Below, piece after piece: positions 31,259 to 44,267 of a stretch of DNA of 64,000 nucleotides (position 1 is its first letter; each line of letters starts with the position of its first letter). The position numbers were made by a program, and so were the translations under genes. The notes below the pieces were generated by a model. It was not told the DNA's origin, searched no databases, and saw only the letters and a list, made by a program, of their open reading frames with translations. The stretch spans positions 1 to 64,000 of the forward strand of contig CP103022.1 in the NCBI GenBank assembly GCA_024752435.1, in the 5' to 3' direction. This DNA comes from Allantophomopsis cytisporea. Taxonomy: Eukaryota > Ascomycota > Leotiomycetes > Phacidiales > Phacidiaceae.

Positions 31259-34200
31259 ATGGATTCGTCTCAATTGCTGACCGAGCATCATGAGATCTCC
31301 CATGAGTACGGCGCCAGCTTTCTAAGCCGGTTTGTTTTCCACTGGATATCTCCTTTGATGTCGGTATGTATTCATTGCTGGCTTGGAGCGGACATACATG
31401 GTCTAAGACATAAAACGTGAGACTCGGTTGGAGACTTGAATTGTTGGCTAACTAAAATGGCCAGGCTGGTTATCGACAACCTCTATCGAAAAAAGATATA
31501 TGGCGATTGAACCCAGAGAGGAGCGTACGAAAACATCGAGACATCCTTTTGAGCTCTTTCCGTAGCAGATGCAAAAAAAATGAACAGTTCCCACTCTTTT
31601 GGGCCCTATATGATACTTTCGGATACGAATTTTGGATTGGAGGGGTTGCCATGCTCTTTGCGAACATACTCCAAGTAACAGCACCACTGCTTCTCCGAGT
31701 GCTATTGAAAGCAATTGAGCCAAGTGGCAGTCCAGGATCGGAAACGGGAGCTGATGGTTCACATAAAGCCCTTGTAACTGTGTTTGCTATGTTTCTCTCG
31801 CAGATGGGCATGAGTTTCGGCCTCATACATTACCAGTACCTGGGTCTGGTAGTTGGAGGAGAAGTGAAGGCAGCATTGACGTCTCTTATCTTTGAGAAAT
31901 CCCTAAAGCTTTCGAATGGAGCACGAGGATACGGTGGGGACGATTCCGAGGGGGATTGGAGTGATGGCCGGGTGTCAAATCTCATTACGAACGATACGCA
32001 GCGGATCGAAAGTGCCCTTATGTATGCGAACATGATATGGAGTGAACCTCTGGCTGTCATTATGTCTTTGACCATCCTTTTTCTGAACCTTGGTTCCCAT
32101 GCTATTGGCGGCCTTGTTCTACTCGTCGTTGGAGCCAAAGCACTGGATCGAAGCATGGGGCTCATGTCCTCTAAGCGCACAGCGATCAACAAGGAAACCG
32201 ACAATCGAGCAAGTCTCACCCAAGAACTTTTACAATCTATCCGATTCGTCAAGTACCAAGTTTGGGAGAGTTATTTTCAGAAGAGGATTACGAAAGCACG
32301 AGCTTCTGAAGTTGTGGCGCAACATAGTCTTTTGAATACTCGAAATATCATCACTTCCCTATCCAGCTCATTACCCTCCCTCGCTGGCTTAATATCCTTC
32401 ATCTCGTTTGCTTTCACTTCCGGGAACTTCTCGGCTGCCGAGGTTTTCTCTTCGCTGGCCCTGTTCAACTGCTTGAGAAAGCCATTGAACATCCTCCCAT
32501 TCGTTATGAGCCAGCTCATTGATGCTCGGCTGTCTGCAAAAAGGATAGAGGAATTTCTGCTTGCTGAGGAACACCTTGATTACATCAAATCGAACCTTGA
32601 CGCCACTGACATGGTACAAGTAGAACATGGAGACTTCTCATGGAAAGTTGGATCTTCAAATGCTTCCAAGGGTTTGGACGAGAGTACAGAACTGTACATC
32701 GACGATGAAATTCACGAAGTGTCAGAAGATGCCGGTCTGCTCGTTGACCCCAATGCTTTTGAGATGAGTGGAACAAACAGATCGGAGAAGCTCACCCTCC
32801 AAGACATTTGCCTCACGATTGCCCACGGGGAGCTGGTTGCGATCATTGGCGACGTTGGTTCCGGTAAAAGTTCACTTTTGTCTGCCATCAATGGTGACAT
32901 GGATCTTGCCAAGGGCCAAGTTGTTCTTGGATCTTCCAGGGTCTACTGCCCACAAAACCCTTGGATCATGAGTGGCTCTGTGAAGGAAAACATATTGTTT
33001 GGAAAACCATTTGATCAGCCTTGGTATCAACAAGTTGTTGAAGCGTGTGCTTTGCAGCAAGATATTGAGACTTTCATAGATGGTCATGAAACTCAAATAG
33101 GGGAACGTGGCGTAACTTTGTCTGGAGGGCAAAAACAAAGGCTAAGTCTGGCTCGTGGTATATACTCCAAGTGTGAGTTGATTCTTCTCGATGACCCTCT
33201 ATCTGCTGTAGATGTTTATGTTGGAAAACATGTCTTTGCCAATGCTATTTGCGGCCTACTGGCGCAGAAATGCCGGGTAGTTGCTACTCATCAGCTCCAC
33301 TTCTTGCATCGGTGCGATAGAATCATCTGGATGGAGAAGGGTAAGATCCGCGCGACGGATACATTTTCGAATCTGTGGCGCACTGAAAGCGAGTTTGTTG
33401 AACTATTCCGTAATGCCAAGGGTCATAGTTCGCAAAGCGGTTCACAGTCAAGTGATGACAGCCTCTTTTCCACTCTCGTCAATGACCAAAGCAGCTGTGA
33501 GAAACTTTCGAAGGATGAAAACACATTTGTGGAAAAAGGTTAGTCATGTATAATTATAACTGTATAACAACGATACTGACATTTCGCCTAAAGAAGTCCC
33601 TTCCGCCCAAATACAAATTGAGAACCAAGAATCTGGGAGCGTTACGTGGTATATCTACAAGACCTACATAGTTGCTTCTGGTTCGATTTTTGGCTGGCCC
33701 ATGGTTTTGGTATTACTTCTTGTCGCTCAAGCTTGCGGTATTTTCAGTGGACTCTGGCTGTCGTGGTGGGTGGATGATGCTTTGTCACTGAAAAAAAGCA
33801 TATATGCTGGGTTCTATGCGGTGTGGATCGTCGTGCAGAGCATTGCGATGTTCGGATTTCTCCAGAAAGCCTCGAGTGTTGGGCTCATAGCGAGCAATAC
33901 CTTGTTTCTTCGAGCTCTTGACTCTGTCGTTCATGCTCCCATGTCTTTTCACATCGCAAATCCAGTTGGTCGTCTCATGAATCTATTCTTGAATGACGTC
34001 AGCAACTTGGATAACGGTATGAGCGATGTGGTCAAGGGTATTTTTATGCTCGTTGGTACATTGGTCTCAACGTTAGCTCTCGTTTGTATTTATTTCCCCA
34101 AGGTATGTGTGAATGTATATCGTTTTGTTTTGGACAAAATCACTAATACTTTTCAGTCCGCATATTTCTTCCCAGTTCTCATTGCAGCAATTTATTTCTG

Positions 34201-35428
34201 TGCAAAGTACTTTCGTGCCTCACAGCGAGAACTAAAACGACACGAAGTTACATACCGATCCGTGGTGAATGCAAAGGCATCTGAAGCAGTCTCTGGTCGT
34301 GAAACTATCAGAAATTATAATTGCCAGCAAGATTTTATCAATCATTTGAGTGATAGTATTGATTTAGCAAGCAGTGTATCATACCTGGCATCTGCGAATC
34401 AACAATGGATAAATATACGACTAGAGTCTCTGGGAAATTTCTTGGTTCTCTTGACTGGTCTTCTCATTCTCGACTCAAATTATGGCGTACCAGATGGTGT
34501 CTCTGGGTTAATATTGACGTACACTTTAGCTGTCGTTCAGATCATTCCAGGAGTCATCACTCAAACATCAGAAGTAGAGAACGCTATGATCGCGGTAGAG
34601 AGAATGGAACGTTATAGCACTCATATCGAGAGCGAGCTTCTTGCATCGAGAACTGTACGTCCAAGAGACAGTTGGCCTGAAGCAGGCAGTATTACCTTCA
34701 AGGGTGTATCTGTTCGCTACAGAAGAGATCTACCACTAATCCTTCAAGATATTTCATTCCATATTAAGGGCGGCGAAAATATTGGAATGGTAGGTAGGAC
34801 TGGAGCCGGGAAATCTACTTTGCTTTCCACCATCTTCCGCCTTACAAGCTACGAGGGGTCAATCAAGATTGATGATATCGATATTTCCCAGCTTTCCTTA
34901 TACGATCTCCGCTCAAAGATAGCTATAATTCCTCAAGACCCAATTTTATTCCGGGGTACCGTCCGCTCGAATCTGGACCCATTCGACAGGTATACAGATC
35001 AGACACTTTGGGACGCCCTGGAAAAGGCAGGTTTACAATCAAGCGATTCTAGTCGTCCAACCGTCCACCTAGACCAGGAGATTGCATCAGGAGGAAACAA
35101 TCTCTCCACGGGTGAGAGACAACTTCTAAGCCTCTGTCGCGCTTTGTTGCGCAAATCACAGATTTTGATCTGTGATGAAGCTACTTCTGCCGTAGACGAT
35201 ACTACGGACCGCCTCGTGCAAAGGAGTATCAGGGAAGAGTTTCACAACAAAACCGTGATATGCATCGCGCACAAGCTACGGACGGTTCTCGACTACGATC
35301 GCATTTGTATTCTTGAGGACGGACGGATTTTGGCATTTGATACGCCTTTAATGCTTTACAATGAGAATGAGACTTTTCGAAGTATGTGTGCAGAGAGTGG
35401 TATACGCAGATCGGAGCTAGGAACATGA
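31259..35428 (+). CDS. ABCC (MRP-type) multidrug/peptide exporter
   Basis: The start ATG at 31,259 begins MDSSQLLTEHHEISHEYG. Introns lie after the first 35 codons, near 33,541-33,595, and an in-frame one near 34,102-34,157. The product, about 1,310 residues, has two membrane domains and two ATPase domains in the order TMD1-NBD1-TMD2-NBD2, without the extra N-terminal TMD0 of long MRPs. NBD1 has Walker A GDVGSGKSS, signature LSGGQKQRLSLARG and Walker B ILLDDPLSAVD. NBD2 has GRTGAGKST, the variant signature LSTGERQLLSLCRA and LICDEATSAVD. ABCC proteins move conjugates, peptides and toxins across the plasma or vacuolar membrane. Placed directly after the precursor on the same strand, it is the likely exporter or self-protection pump. 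It appears intact. Confidence 0.93.
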
Positions 35429-36019
35429 TAAAGACTTAGAAGTATCTTTCAAAGAATTCGCTTTGAGTTGGTTGTATAACGTATAGACCTTGATTGAATT
35501 TTCGAAAGTCATTTAGGTGTTTAAAAGTAGCCTACCGCATGCTTTTAGTATATACAGCACGTCCTGCTTGGTGTGTCGAGGTATTCTGTGCAGATGAAAT
35601 CACGTCCTAGGACCAAGGATTCTACGTAGTAAGAGGGAGCATTGTACTTCAAGCTATCGGTACCATTAGTGTCGCCTTTGTCCCGTCCGACCTAATCGTC
35701 AGTAGGTGCTACTGATTGGCCTCGATGTACCATAAGTCGTTCTCTGTACAAGTAAACCAACGCTTTGTATGATCCGCTAAAAGCTTCATTTCTGGATTCT
35801 GCTAGGTAATTCTGAGTAATGCATAGTGCTTCATGTAAATCGCTAGCCAAAAAGAGAAAGCGGTCATGTGATATATAAGCAACATATATATGCGGAAAGT
35901 TTCCGTGTAGTATTCATCATCTCTACAACAACAAGTCTTCTTTATTGTCCTTGTAATTCTTATTTGAAGCATTTTTTTTTCTGACCCAGCTTGCTATTCG
36001 ATAATACTATCCCTGTAGA
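35429..36019. other. Intergenic region without a gene
   Basis: Downstream of the ABC transporter, upstream of the broken GH71 locus. A TATATAAG-like box (about 35,873) precedes the next frame. Nothing else recognised. Confidence 0.4.
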
Positions 36020-36256
36020 ATGCCTTCTGAAATCATTTGGCCTAAGCAATACCTTCCAGGCACGACTGATAATTTCGTCTCAAACGAGGTTATTGTCAAG
36101 GAAATTTCTGCTGAGCAAGTCTGGCCCTACCTAGTTGACATTCCAAAATGGGAATCATACTATGGCAATGTCAGTCAAATTACTCCGCCGACCTCGTGTC
36201 CATTACTTCGCAAAGGTGACGAATTCAGCTTCTCGACCTTCGGTTTCCCCCTCTGA
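36020..36256 (+). pseudogene. SRPBCC-like protein fragment
   Basis: A 78-codon frame starting MPSEIIWPKQYLPG. The pattern VKEISAEQVWPYLVDIPKWESYYGNV, followed by LRKGDEFSFSTFG, is the N-terminal third of an SRPBCC (START/polyketide-cyclase-like) protein, a fold that binds hydrophobic ligands. It ends abruptly at a stop at 36,254-36,256, exactly where GH71 sequence begins in another frame, so it is a truncated gene joined to the next fragment by a deletion or rearrangement. It has a normal start and promoter, so a short product is possible but would lack most of the fold. Confidence 0.55.
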
Positions 36257-37959
36257 ACATAAGTCAAACGCTGCATACTTTTTACACAACAACCAATCTC
36301 TTGTATCTACTTTTGAGGGTCCAAGCAGTTCCTCTGATTGGCCCACAATCAAAGCGCAAACAGGATGCTTCTTCGTACCACAATGGTCCTCGATAGGTGC
36401 TCAGGCAGGTGTCAATACGGGCACTGTAGATGGACTTCTCAATCGGGGAGCTTGGCCATTTGGCCCTGCGGATATGACCGTCAATTTGGATGTTTCGTAC
36501 AAAAAGGCACTTGCTGGAAAGGCATATATGATGACTGTTGCTCCTTGGCTTTTTACCAACCTTCCGTCATGGAACAAGAACTGGTTATGGCGCGGTGACG
36601 ACTTGTGGTATGATCGCTGGGAAGACGTTTATGAACTTCAACCGGACTTCGTTAAAATTGTCAGCTGGAATGACTATGGAGAATGCCACTACATCGGCCT
36701 TATTTGTGAGGTAGAGCTCGACCTCATGGCTTATGGTCAAGCACCATACAACTATGTCGACAACATGCCATATGACAACTGGCGCTTCCTTCTCCCATAT
36801 CTGATCGATACCTATAAAGATGGTGCTGCTACTATTACTCAAGAAGGAATTGTATCTTTGTAGCGCCTAAATCCATGCTTGGCATGTGCGACTGGTGGTA
36901 CAACAGGCAATGCAGCCAGTCAGGGGCAGACTGAATATGCTTCATCAGCCATTGCACAAGACAAAGTCTTCTACTCTGCACTTCTCACCTCATCTGCAAC
37001 AGTGACGGTTTCTATTGGAGGGATTGTCCAAAGCGGAATCTAGGAAAATATTCCTAGTGGCGGAAGCGGTATCTACCACAGAAGTGTTCCATTTAATAGC
37101 AACACTGGCGCTGTGATAGTAACTATCTCGATACCTGGTAGCACTGTTGCTCAAATGGCTGGGCAGTCTATTACAACCAATTGCATTGATGGTGTTGAGA
37201 ACTTGAACGCTTTGGTAGGAAGCGCGACTGCGGCTGTTGTTTCGTTTACTTCATCTTCAAGTTCTACAGCTTCAAGCCCTACCACCTCCAGCTCTACCAC
37301 TTCAACCCTCCTTACGTCAAGCTCCACCACATTAAGTTCCACCACCTCAATCTTTGCTACTTCTATCTCGAGCTCTACTACTTTAAGTTCTGCTACTTTA
37401 AGCTCCCCCACATCAAGGTCTACTTCTTAAAGCTCTATCACTTCAACTACCACCTCGCCCACTTCGAGGTGTTCTACTACTTCGAGCTCTTCCACTACAA
37501 CGACTTCCCCTACTCCAACCCGAACCTCTTCAATTTCAACGAGTTCCTCTACTTCAACCCGAATTCATCCACTTCAACTCGAACCTCATCTACTATGATG
37601 AGTTCCACTCTTCAATCCGAACTTCATTTACTTCAACCAGTTTTACCACTTCAACCAGAACCAGTACCTCTTCAACCTCGAGCTCCACCACTTCAACAAG
37701 CTCTGCCACTTCATCCTCAGTTTGCGTGGCCGGATGGGGTGCAGGAAATTACGCTGGTCTCTGTAGCGTCAACTGCAATTATGGATACTGTCCCTCTGGT
37801 CTATGTACTTGCACTAGCATGGACAATCAGGTAACTCGACCACCTGCTACTGGTGCTAATGGCTACCCTGCCCCTGGGCTCGATAGCAGCTATCTTCGCC
37901 TCTGCAGTTATGCTTGCAACCATGGATACTGTCTATCAGGTGCTTGTGTTAGCTATTAG
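36257..37959 (+). pseudogene. Broken GH71 alpha-1,3-glucanase (mutanase)
   Basis: From about 36,262 the sequence is glycoside hydrolase family 71, which cuts alpha-1,3-glucan in fungal walls: FVSTFEGP-like SLVSTFEGPSSS, TGCFFVPQWSS, NKNWLWRGDDLWYDRW, VKIVSWNDYGECHYIG and NYVDNMPYDNWRFLLPYLID. The first part of the catalytic domain is absent, replaced by the SRPBCC fragment. In-frame TAG codons at 36,861 and 37,041, a TAA at 37,428 and a +1 shift before 37,726 break the rest. Past the stops lie a Ser/Thr-rich linker of simple TCxACC repeats and two cysteine-rich C-terminal modules (YAGLCSVNCNYGYCPSG and LRLCSYACNHGYC), as in intact GH71 proteins. Clearly not functional. Confidence 0.85.
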
Positions 37960-39649
37960 CTCTTTTGATCAACCCTCGAACCTTGGGGTAGAATTATACA
38001 TCTATAATTCTCCATGTTGAGATGCTGCACCCACATCTGCCTATACTCATTTCAATGTTAATCTATTCATTTAATCTTTAATACTACGCTTTGGTCGCAA
38101 CATTTGGAAGTCACAGTGTAACCTAGAGATCTATTGAAATGATCAGAAAGAAGCCCTTGATATTTGTTTACAAGGAGTACTGTGTTATATTTCCTGCCAC
38201 TGGGCGAGGGAGAAGCGATTGTTTTAGTTATCCAAGTCGACAATACAAGTACATAGGTACATTCGCATTTGTGAAGTGGGTTCAAGCAGACATCAAGTAA
38301 CATCACAGTAGTCCGGTATCATTGAGAAGAACAAGATTATATATTTGAAAGAGATAAGGTAGACTATAGGTGGTATTTGACGGAAATAATATGTTAATAG
38401 CTCTACCGACCACTGTTCTACGTCATCGAACAATTGTGACTAGGAGTTGAGCCTGTCACCTTCGAGGAGATGTATGTCAATGACAAAGATAATATGGTTA
38501 TTTACGTTAATAACATAACTAAAGTTGACTGACTGTAATTCAAACTGCAGAACCAAACGTGGACTACGCTTTTCCTACCCGTCAGTGAAGGTCAGACAAT
38601 AAACTTGGAGATATAAAATACGTTTATCTCGCTCCTTCAGGCCAAGTCTACTTTTCCCCACCGGAGGACCTCCTTTGCGCATCTTCGAGATTATTCTCCT
38701 ATATCTGCAAGGGCATCGGTGGCACCCTGCTGTCGAGTTTAGTCGCATTATACCCTTTCGAATATGATCCTAACATACCCATTCCACTCAGAGTTGACTA
38801 AGTTTGCGCATCCTTTTCTTCTCGCCACTAGAATCCGGTACGGAGAGCTCTGTGTCTTCGATCTTGTAATGTCTACAATACTACCAAGGTTCAAGTCCCT
38901 TCACTTTCTCTGATACATGCATTGAGATAGTGCGGATTGTTGTTTGCGATGTAATAACCTGATAATAGAGATTATGTGCAATAACCTGATTGGTGAGCTC
39001 TAGATTTGTTGAGACCTTAGCTGATCAGAGTGGCCCCTTCAGCTGTACGGAGTATTCCCTAATAGTGAGTACAAAAAATACCATTTGTTTCTCGACCTTA
39101 CGTAGGTAGTAGCTTACCACGAGGTGCAACCATAAGTAGACCGTCGATCTACCTATCTAAGTTCATTACGTCAGAAGTTAGTGGTATCAAGGTAATTATA
39201 ACGCTTATATTTTCCCTACACTATGCACCTTATCTTATAACATAGGGAATGTCGAATGGTTGGGCAACCACTGAAGCGTTTAAGACCATGGATCTTTTGC
39301 AAGTGAATTCGCATAAGCCTTTCTGCGCGACATATATAGGCCGTTTCGAACTGTGGGCAGCGATTGCAACGAATCCCATTATCGTAGAGCTTTCAGTAAG
39401 GGACTGAGCGGGTCTACATATAGCGCTTGTCTCCTTAGATACCGCTGAGGAGTTGTAAAGTTGATAGTACTACCTAGCTTTGCGAGAGCTGCAATAATCT
39501 ATTGACGCTAGGGATAAGTAATATCGTCTCGATGAACTGTCTCAAGGGGGGTAAAAAGAGATCGGCTTGGTAGTGGCAGCGATGCATGTTGACAAGCCTT
39601 ACAGATTAAAACGCTATACTCAGCATTATAGTAGAGTAATTTAAAGCTA
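37960..39649. other. Gene-poor region
   Basis: About 1.7 kb with no recognisable gene, repeat or RNA. Base composition is intermediate, and open frames are short and unlike any family I know. Confidence 0.4.
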
Positions 39650-40345
39650 GTAAGCAAACTTAGAGCAAGTACATCGTAATAAAGTATAGAATCTATATCA
39701 ATCTATACTATAGAGTTATCTATATCTAATACTATATATAACTATCCTACGTAATTATACGTATATACTACACGCTTGTAGGTTAATTATACTACTAGCA
39801 GTAAAAGTAGTATATAGCTGTTTTAAAAGTATAAAGTAGATTAAGAAGCAGTAACTATATAAAGTAGGTAGTAAAAGCAAGCTATAGAAGCAAGCAAATA
39901 AAGTATCAAAGAAACGGATATACAATATATCTATTAAGTAGCTTTTACTATATATAGAACATAGTAGAGTCCATCTACTACTATTAGAAACAGTTATATT
40001 AGTATTTTTATTAAGTAATAGACAGGCTACTTCGAAGTAGCTTTTGCTATATGTAGAGTATAATAGAGTCTATCTACTACTATTAGCAATAATAATATCG
40101 GCTTTTTTATCGAGTAGCAGCTAAACTACTTTAAAGTAGCTGTTATTGCAAATAAAGTTTAATAAAGTCTATTTGCTATTGTTGACAACAATAATATTTG
40201 TATATATTTATGTATATAGTATTTATATATAGTATCGTAGCTCTTATAATTCTACTAGTTGCTATATACTTATAGTACTATACTATTTAATAGCCTGCCT
40301 ATACTTTTACAGCATACCTATAAATAAGTTATAGTTAGCAAATAT
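39650..40345. repeat. RIP-like AT island with 99-bp tandem repeats
   Basis: A sharply AT-rich island. Three units of 99 bp start at 39,936, 40,035 and 40,134 with AAGTAGCTTTT- or AAGTAGCTGTT and contain GAGTC(C/T)ATCTACTACTATTAG variants; the copies differ mainly at C/T and G/A positions. The composition matches the block at 1-12.5 kb. No coding remnant identified. Confidence 0.75.
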
Positions 40346-42011
40346 GTAAAAAAAAGTTAAAATACGGTATACAGTTCAGGAGTCATTAGTCCGAGCGCTC
40401 ATAGAAGGAAAAACTGCATACAAGAAATAATAGTGATATGCCTTAGCGCCTCATCTTTGTGCGTGCAGCTCCCCATAGTACAATGTATAGATGGAAAAAC
40501 ACCACCTTCCAAGCTCCTGCGAATTAGTCCCACTAGAGTACTCTCTTAATCTGAATCTATCCGGTCAGCGTCTCATTGCAGTGTAGTAGTCTCAAGGATC
40601 GTCACGACCAACATAGATTCAGACGGTAGTTGGTGGGCGTTGAACTTCTGGTTGCCGACATAAGAGGGTCTGCTCCCAAAGTCAGTGAAATACACCATGT
40701 AATACACAAGGTACATGATAAGATCGGTCCGTGTCTTTTCACAGCCTCATGCATAGCCGTTCTGAACTGATGATTGCATGAGAAAGAGGGGTACGAGGGG
40801 TAAGAAGCGGCCATTTGATTGGAAGAGTGGCGCCACAGGGTTGGAGCTTGGAATGCCTTTCCACATTAAGTCAAATTCTTCGATTATTGTGAGAATCTCG
40901 GAGTATGGAGATTCTAGTCACGATGTTGGGATATCTAGATATTGAAAAATTGGGATACCGGGATTCTAGATGCCGGGTGTCATTATCTAAATACAACTTC
41001 AAATGTGAGTGTGAGTCTTCAGATCGATTGTCGGTTGTGCTCTATACCCCGCCTCGGTCTCTTCCCCTGTTATCAACGACTTTTCCCAAAGTCCTCGAAA
41101 CATTCAGCTATATTCACCATAAAGCACTCACCACCTGTCAGTACGAACAGAAACACACGTCTGCTACTCTACTACGCTGCGAATGACTTCAGTTGCGTAT
41201 AAGGCACGCATGGACATCAATATTATCATTACAAGTGAAGTGTTGCGGTTGGCCTTCGCTGCGCTCCTAGGCATGAGGTGTAAGAATGAGAACAAATGTG
41301 TCTCCAATATAATGTGTCAGGTTTCATCATTGTTATCGAGTTATGTCGAAGTTTTTTGTGCTTTCGGGACAACAAGGCTCCAGTGTAGTATGAGCAAAGT
41401 GTAGAAGGTAAAGCTGGTATGTTTTTTCCGAACTCCGGGCAATCGATGGAGGCAAGTAAACCTCTGCGTTTTATTCCACCAACAAGTTCACTCAAAGCTA
41501 TGCTGGACATCGATGCAAGTTTGTTACCTAGTTTGTACTGATCCTTGAATCTCCAAATGCATATCATCTGCATAACGATACTTAGAAGATAGTTGCCGAG
41601 GTTTCGTCACAAGGCACTTAGGTCAGAACGCTTATGCGTATCTCTGCCGTGTTTCATTCGGTGAATACGGCGTAAATTCTTCATCCAAAGGACTATCAGT
41701 TGCAGTCTCATCACCGCTGCAGCTACTCGGAATGATGCATGTTTAACCGGTAAGCCTCCCACATGCCGCAAGTATTGTCCAGCCGCACTTCCATTTATCT
41801 GTAGCATGTCAGCTAGAAAGCCCTCCTGCAGCTCTTCAAAATTTTCAATGCAAATAATGTTCGATTCTGCCTAGCCATTGCCTATAATTTGGTGAATAAT
41901 GGGAATAGACTTAACAGGGGATCTGAGAGCTGGGTGAGAAGAGCCACTATAGCCTCTGGCTTTTCTAGATACAGAATCTCCCTTATCTGCTGCTTTTGTT
42001 TGAATTTCAAT
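40346..42011. other. Gene-poor region, possible decayed exon near 41.6-41.85 kb
   Basis: No supported gene. On the minus strand 41,607-41,850 reads as a protein-like segment (ENFEELQEGFLADMLQINGSAAGQYL) without a recognised family; it may be a remnant of an older gene. The rest shows nothing. Confidence 0.3.
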
Positions 42012-43899
42012 ATGGTCCCCAAAGTTTACTTCCAATTTCTTCAGAAAACAGACAATGCGATCAAGATGTATCTCGATGCCGAAAAAATGGATGCCCTATT
42101 ACCTAGTACTTTCACGTTGGGAGGTGTTCTCACCTTGATCCTCGTGTTCTATATTTCTTCCATTCTTTCTATATATCTTCTAGGTCCACAAGTCCCAGTT
42201 GTTGGGCTTAAGTCCATATTTGAACCCCGTGTGTCCGGAAACTATCACTTTTTCAAGGACGCGAAATCAATCATTGATAGTGGATATCGCAAGGTAGAAC
42301 TATCTCTTACTGTTTGTCCTCTTGATGTGTGTGTCCGGATGTAGGAAGAGGGGGGTTCTATCGATGAGAGACAACATTTTGCTCACCATTCGTAGTTCAA
42401 GGGGGCATCTCCATTCAAAATGATCAGGAATGACGCCGATATTATGGTTCTACCAGTCAAATACATCGAAGAAATCCGAGCTTTGCCAGGCCACATCGCT
42501 AATCCGACCTCCGCTCATGCCCATAATTTGCTCCATCGTTATACTAGTATGGGGGTGATCCTGAAGAACAATCTTCATTTTCGGGTTATTCAGAACAAAA
42601 TGACACCGAACTTGGCTTCTCTCGCAGATCCAATCCAAGAAGAACTTGTATACGCTCTGAATACTGATCTTCCTAATTGCAAGAGTAAGGAAAAGAACCC
42701 GAAAAAAGCTATGAAGTGGTTAACCGACTGACGATTACATCTGTGCCAAAGACAATTGGGCGACCATCAAACCCTATCATCTAATCCTCCGTTTGGTTTC
42801 TCGAGTAAGTGGTAGGGTCTTTGTAGGCTATCCACTTTGTCGTAGTGAGGAATGGCTCGAGATCTCTACCCAATTTACTGAAAATGGTAAGCTTCCCGCG
42901 CGCGAGATCTTTTTTCTTGATTAGAAGTTTCAGTTTACAATATATCTTACGAATTATGCAATAGTTTTTATCACGCTCGTGTCACTGCGACTGTTTCCCA
43001 CCTTCTTGCATCCACTCATATGGGCAATACTACCCGCTCGTTGGAGAGTAGCCGGCTACGTTCGGCGAGCTCAGAGCCTCCTCGTCCCCGAGATTCGTCA
43101 TCGTCTCGAAAGTGGGAAAGTTATCCTGTCAGATAAACGTGAGAATGAAAAGACAGCAAGCAGCGAGGAGCCAGGGAATCTGCTGAGCTGGCTTATCGAG
43201 TCCGCCACACCTGCTGAATCCGACCCATACCAACTTGCTCATCTTGAAGTCGTCGTTTCACTTGCGTCTATCCATACATCTCAAATGAACGCTGTTCACT
43301 GCCTCTATGATCTGGTCAATCACCCCGAGTACATTGAGGATATACGGGAAGAGATCAGGGCCATCGTTCGCGAAGATGGCGGCCTAATCAAGTCTAGTTT
43401 CTCAAAGATGCGCAAGCTTGACAGCTTTATGAAAGAGAGTCAGAGGTTCAATCCACCAAGCTTGCTGAGTTACCATCGCATTATACAGACTACCCACACT
43501 CTCTCAGATGGCATGATTTTGCCAAAGGGATCTCATATTTGTCTGCCGGTAAACGCCATTCAAAACGATCCTTCTGTGACTCCCAACCCAGAAGTTTTTG
43601 ATGGATATCGTTATTATAAGCTTCGACAACAGCCGGGAGAGGGCCATTTACATCAATTTGCAACGACTGAGCCTACGATACTTAACTTTGGTTATGGTAA
43701 ATATGCCTGTCCGGGACGCTTCTTTGCTAGTCTGGAAATAAAGGGTATACTGGTACAGCTACTTGCAAAATACAACTTTCGCTTCAAGGAGGGGCAGGGC
43801 CGACCTCCAAACTTAGTTGCACACGAGTTCATTTTCCCCAACCAAGATGGTGAGTTGGAGATGATAGAGCGAGAAGATTTTGATGTCATTAAGTTATAG
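42012..43899 (+). CDS. Cytochrome P450 A
   Basis: Four exons from ATG at 42,012. A polar start is followed by a membrane anchor (GGVLTLILVFYISSILSIYLL) and the Pro-rich hinge GPQVPVVG. The middle exons give KGASPFKMIRNDADIMVLP and RLVSRVSGRVFVG. The last exon has the I-helix segment SLASIHTSQMNAVH, ESQR for ExxR, and the haem loop FGYGKYACPGRFFA with its Cys ligand. The pattern resembles fungal P450s that oxidise diterpenes or indole-diterpenes, but P450 substrate cannot be read from sequence. All splice junctions restore frame and the motifs are intact. It is the first gene after the gene-poor region and starts the second tailoring block. Confidence 0.88.
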
Positions 43900-44267
43900 T
43901 GTTGATTAGTGTGTCGTACGTGATGATTTCATATTTCTTCCTAAGAATGGTTCCAATACTTGTCACGCTCTTTCTCATCCTTATTCTTAGATAATACATC
44001 TAGTCTTATGTGGGACTAATCTGTGCCTTCTTTCTTCCTCAGAGAAACGATACGGAGCTCAAATATCAAACTTCATACTTAAACCTTGATCCTATGAACA
44101 TTTTGCATATAATCTTGACGCGCTGCATCTACAAGACCTGAATTCTAAGCCTCATAAACAAGGTAAAGGTAGACCCCAATGCTATCTATGGATGATTATT
44201 TGGGAGCTGTGATAAGTCAAAAAGTCCGCCTCTTTGGTGTTTTACATTTATTTACAAGCCAATTGAG

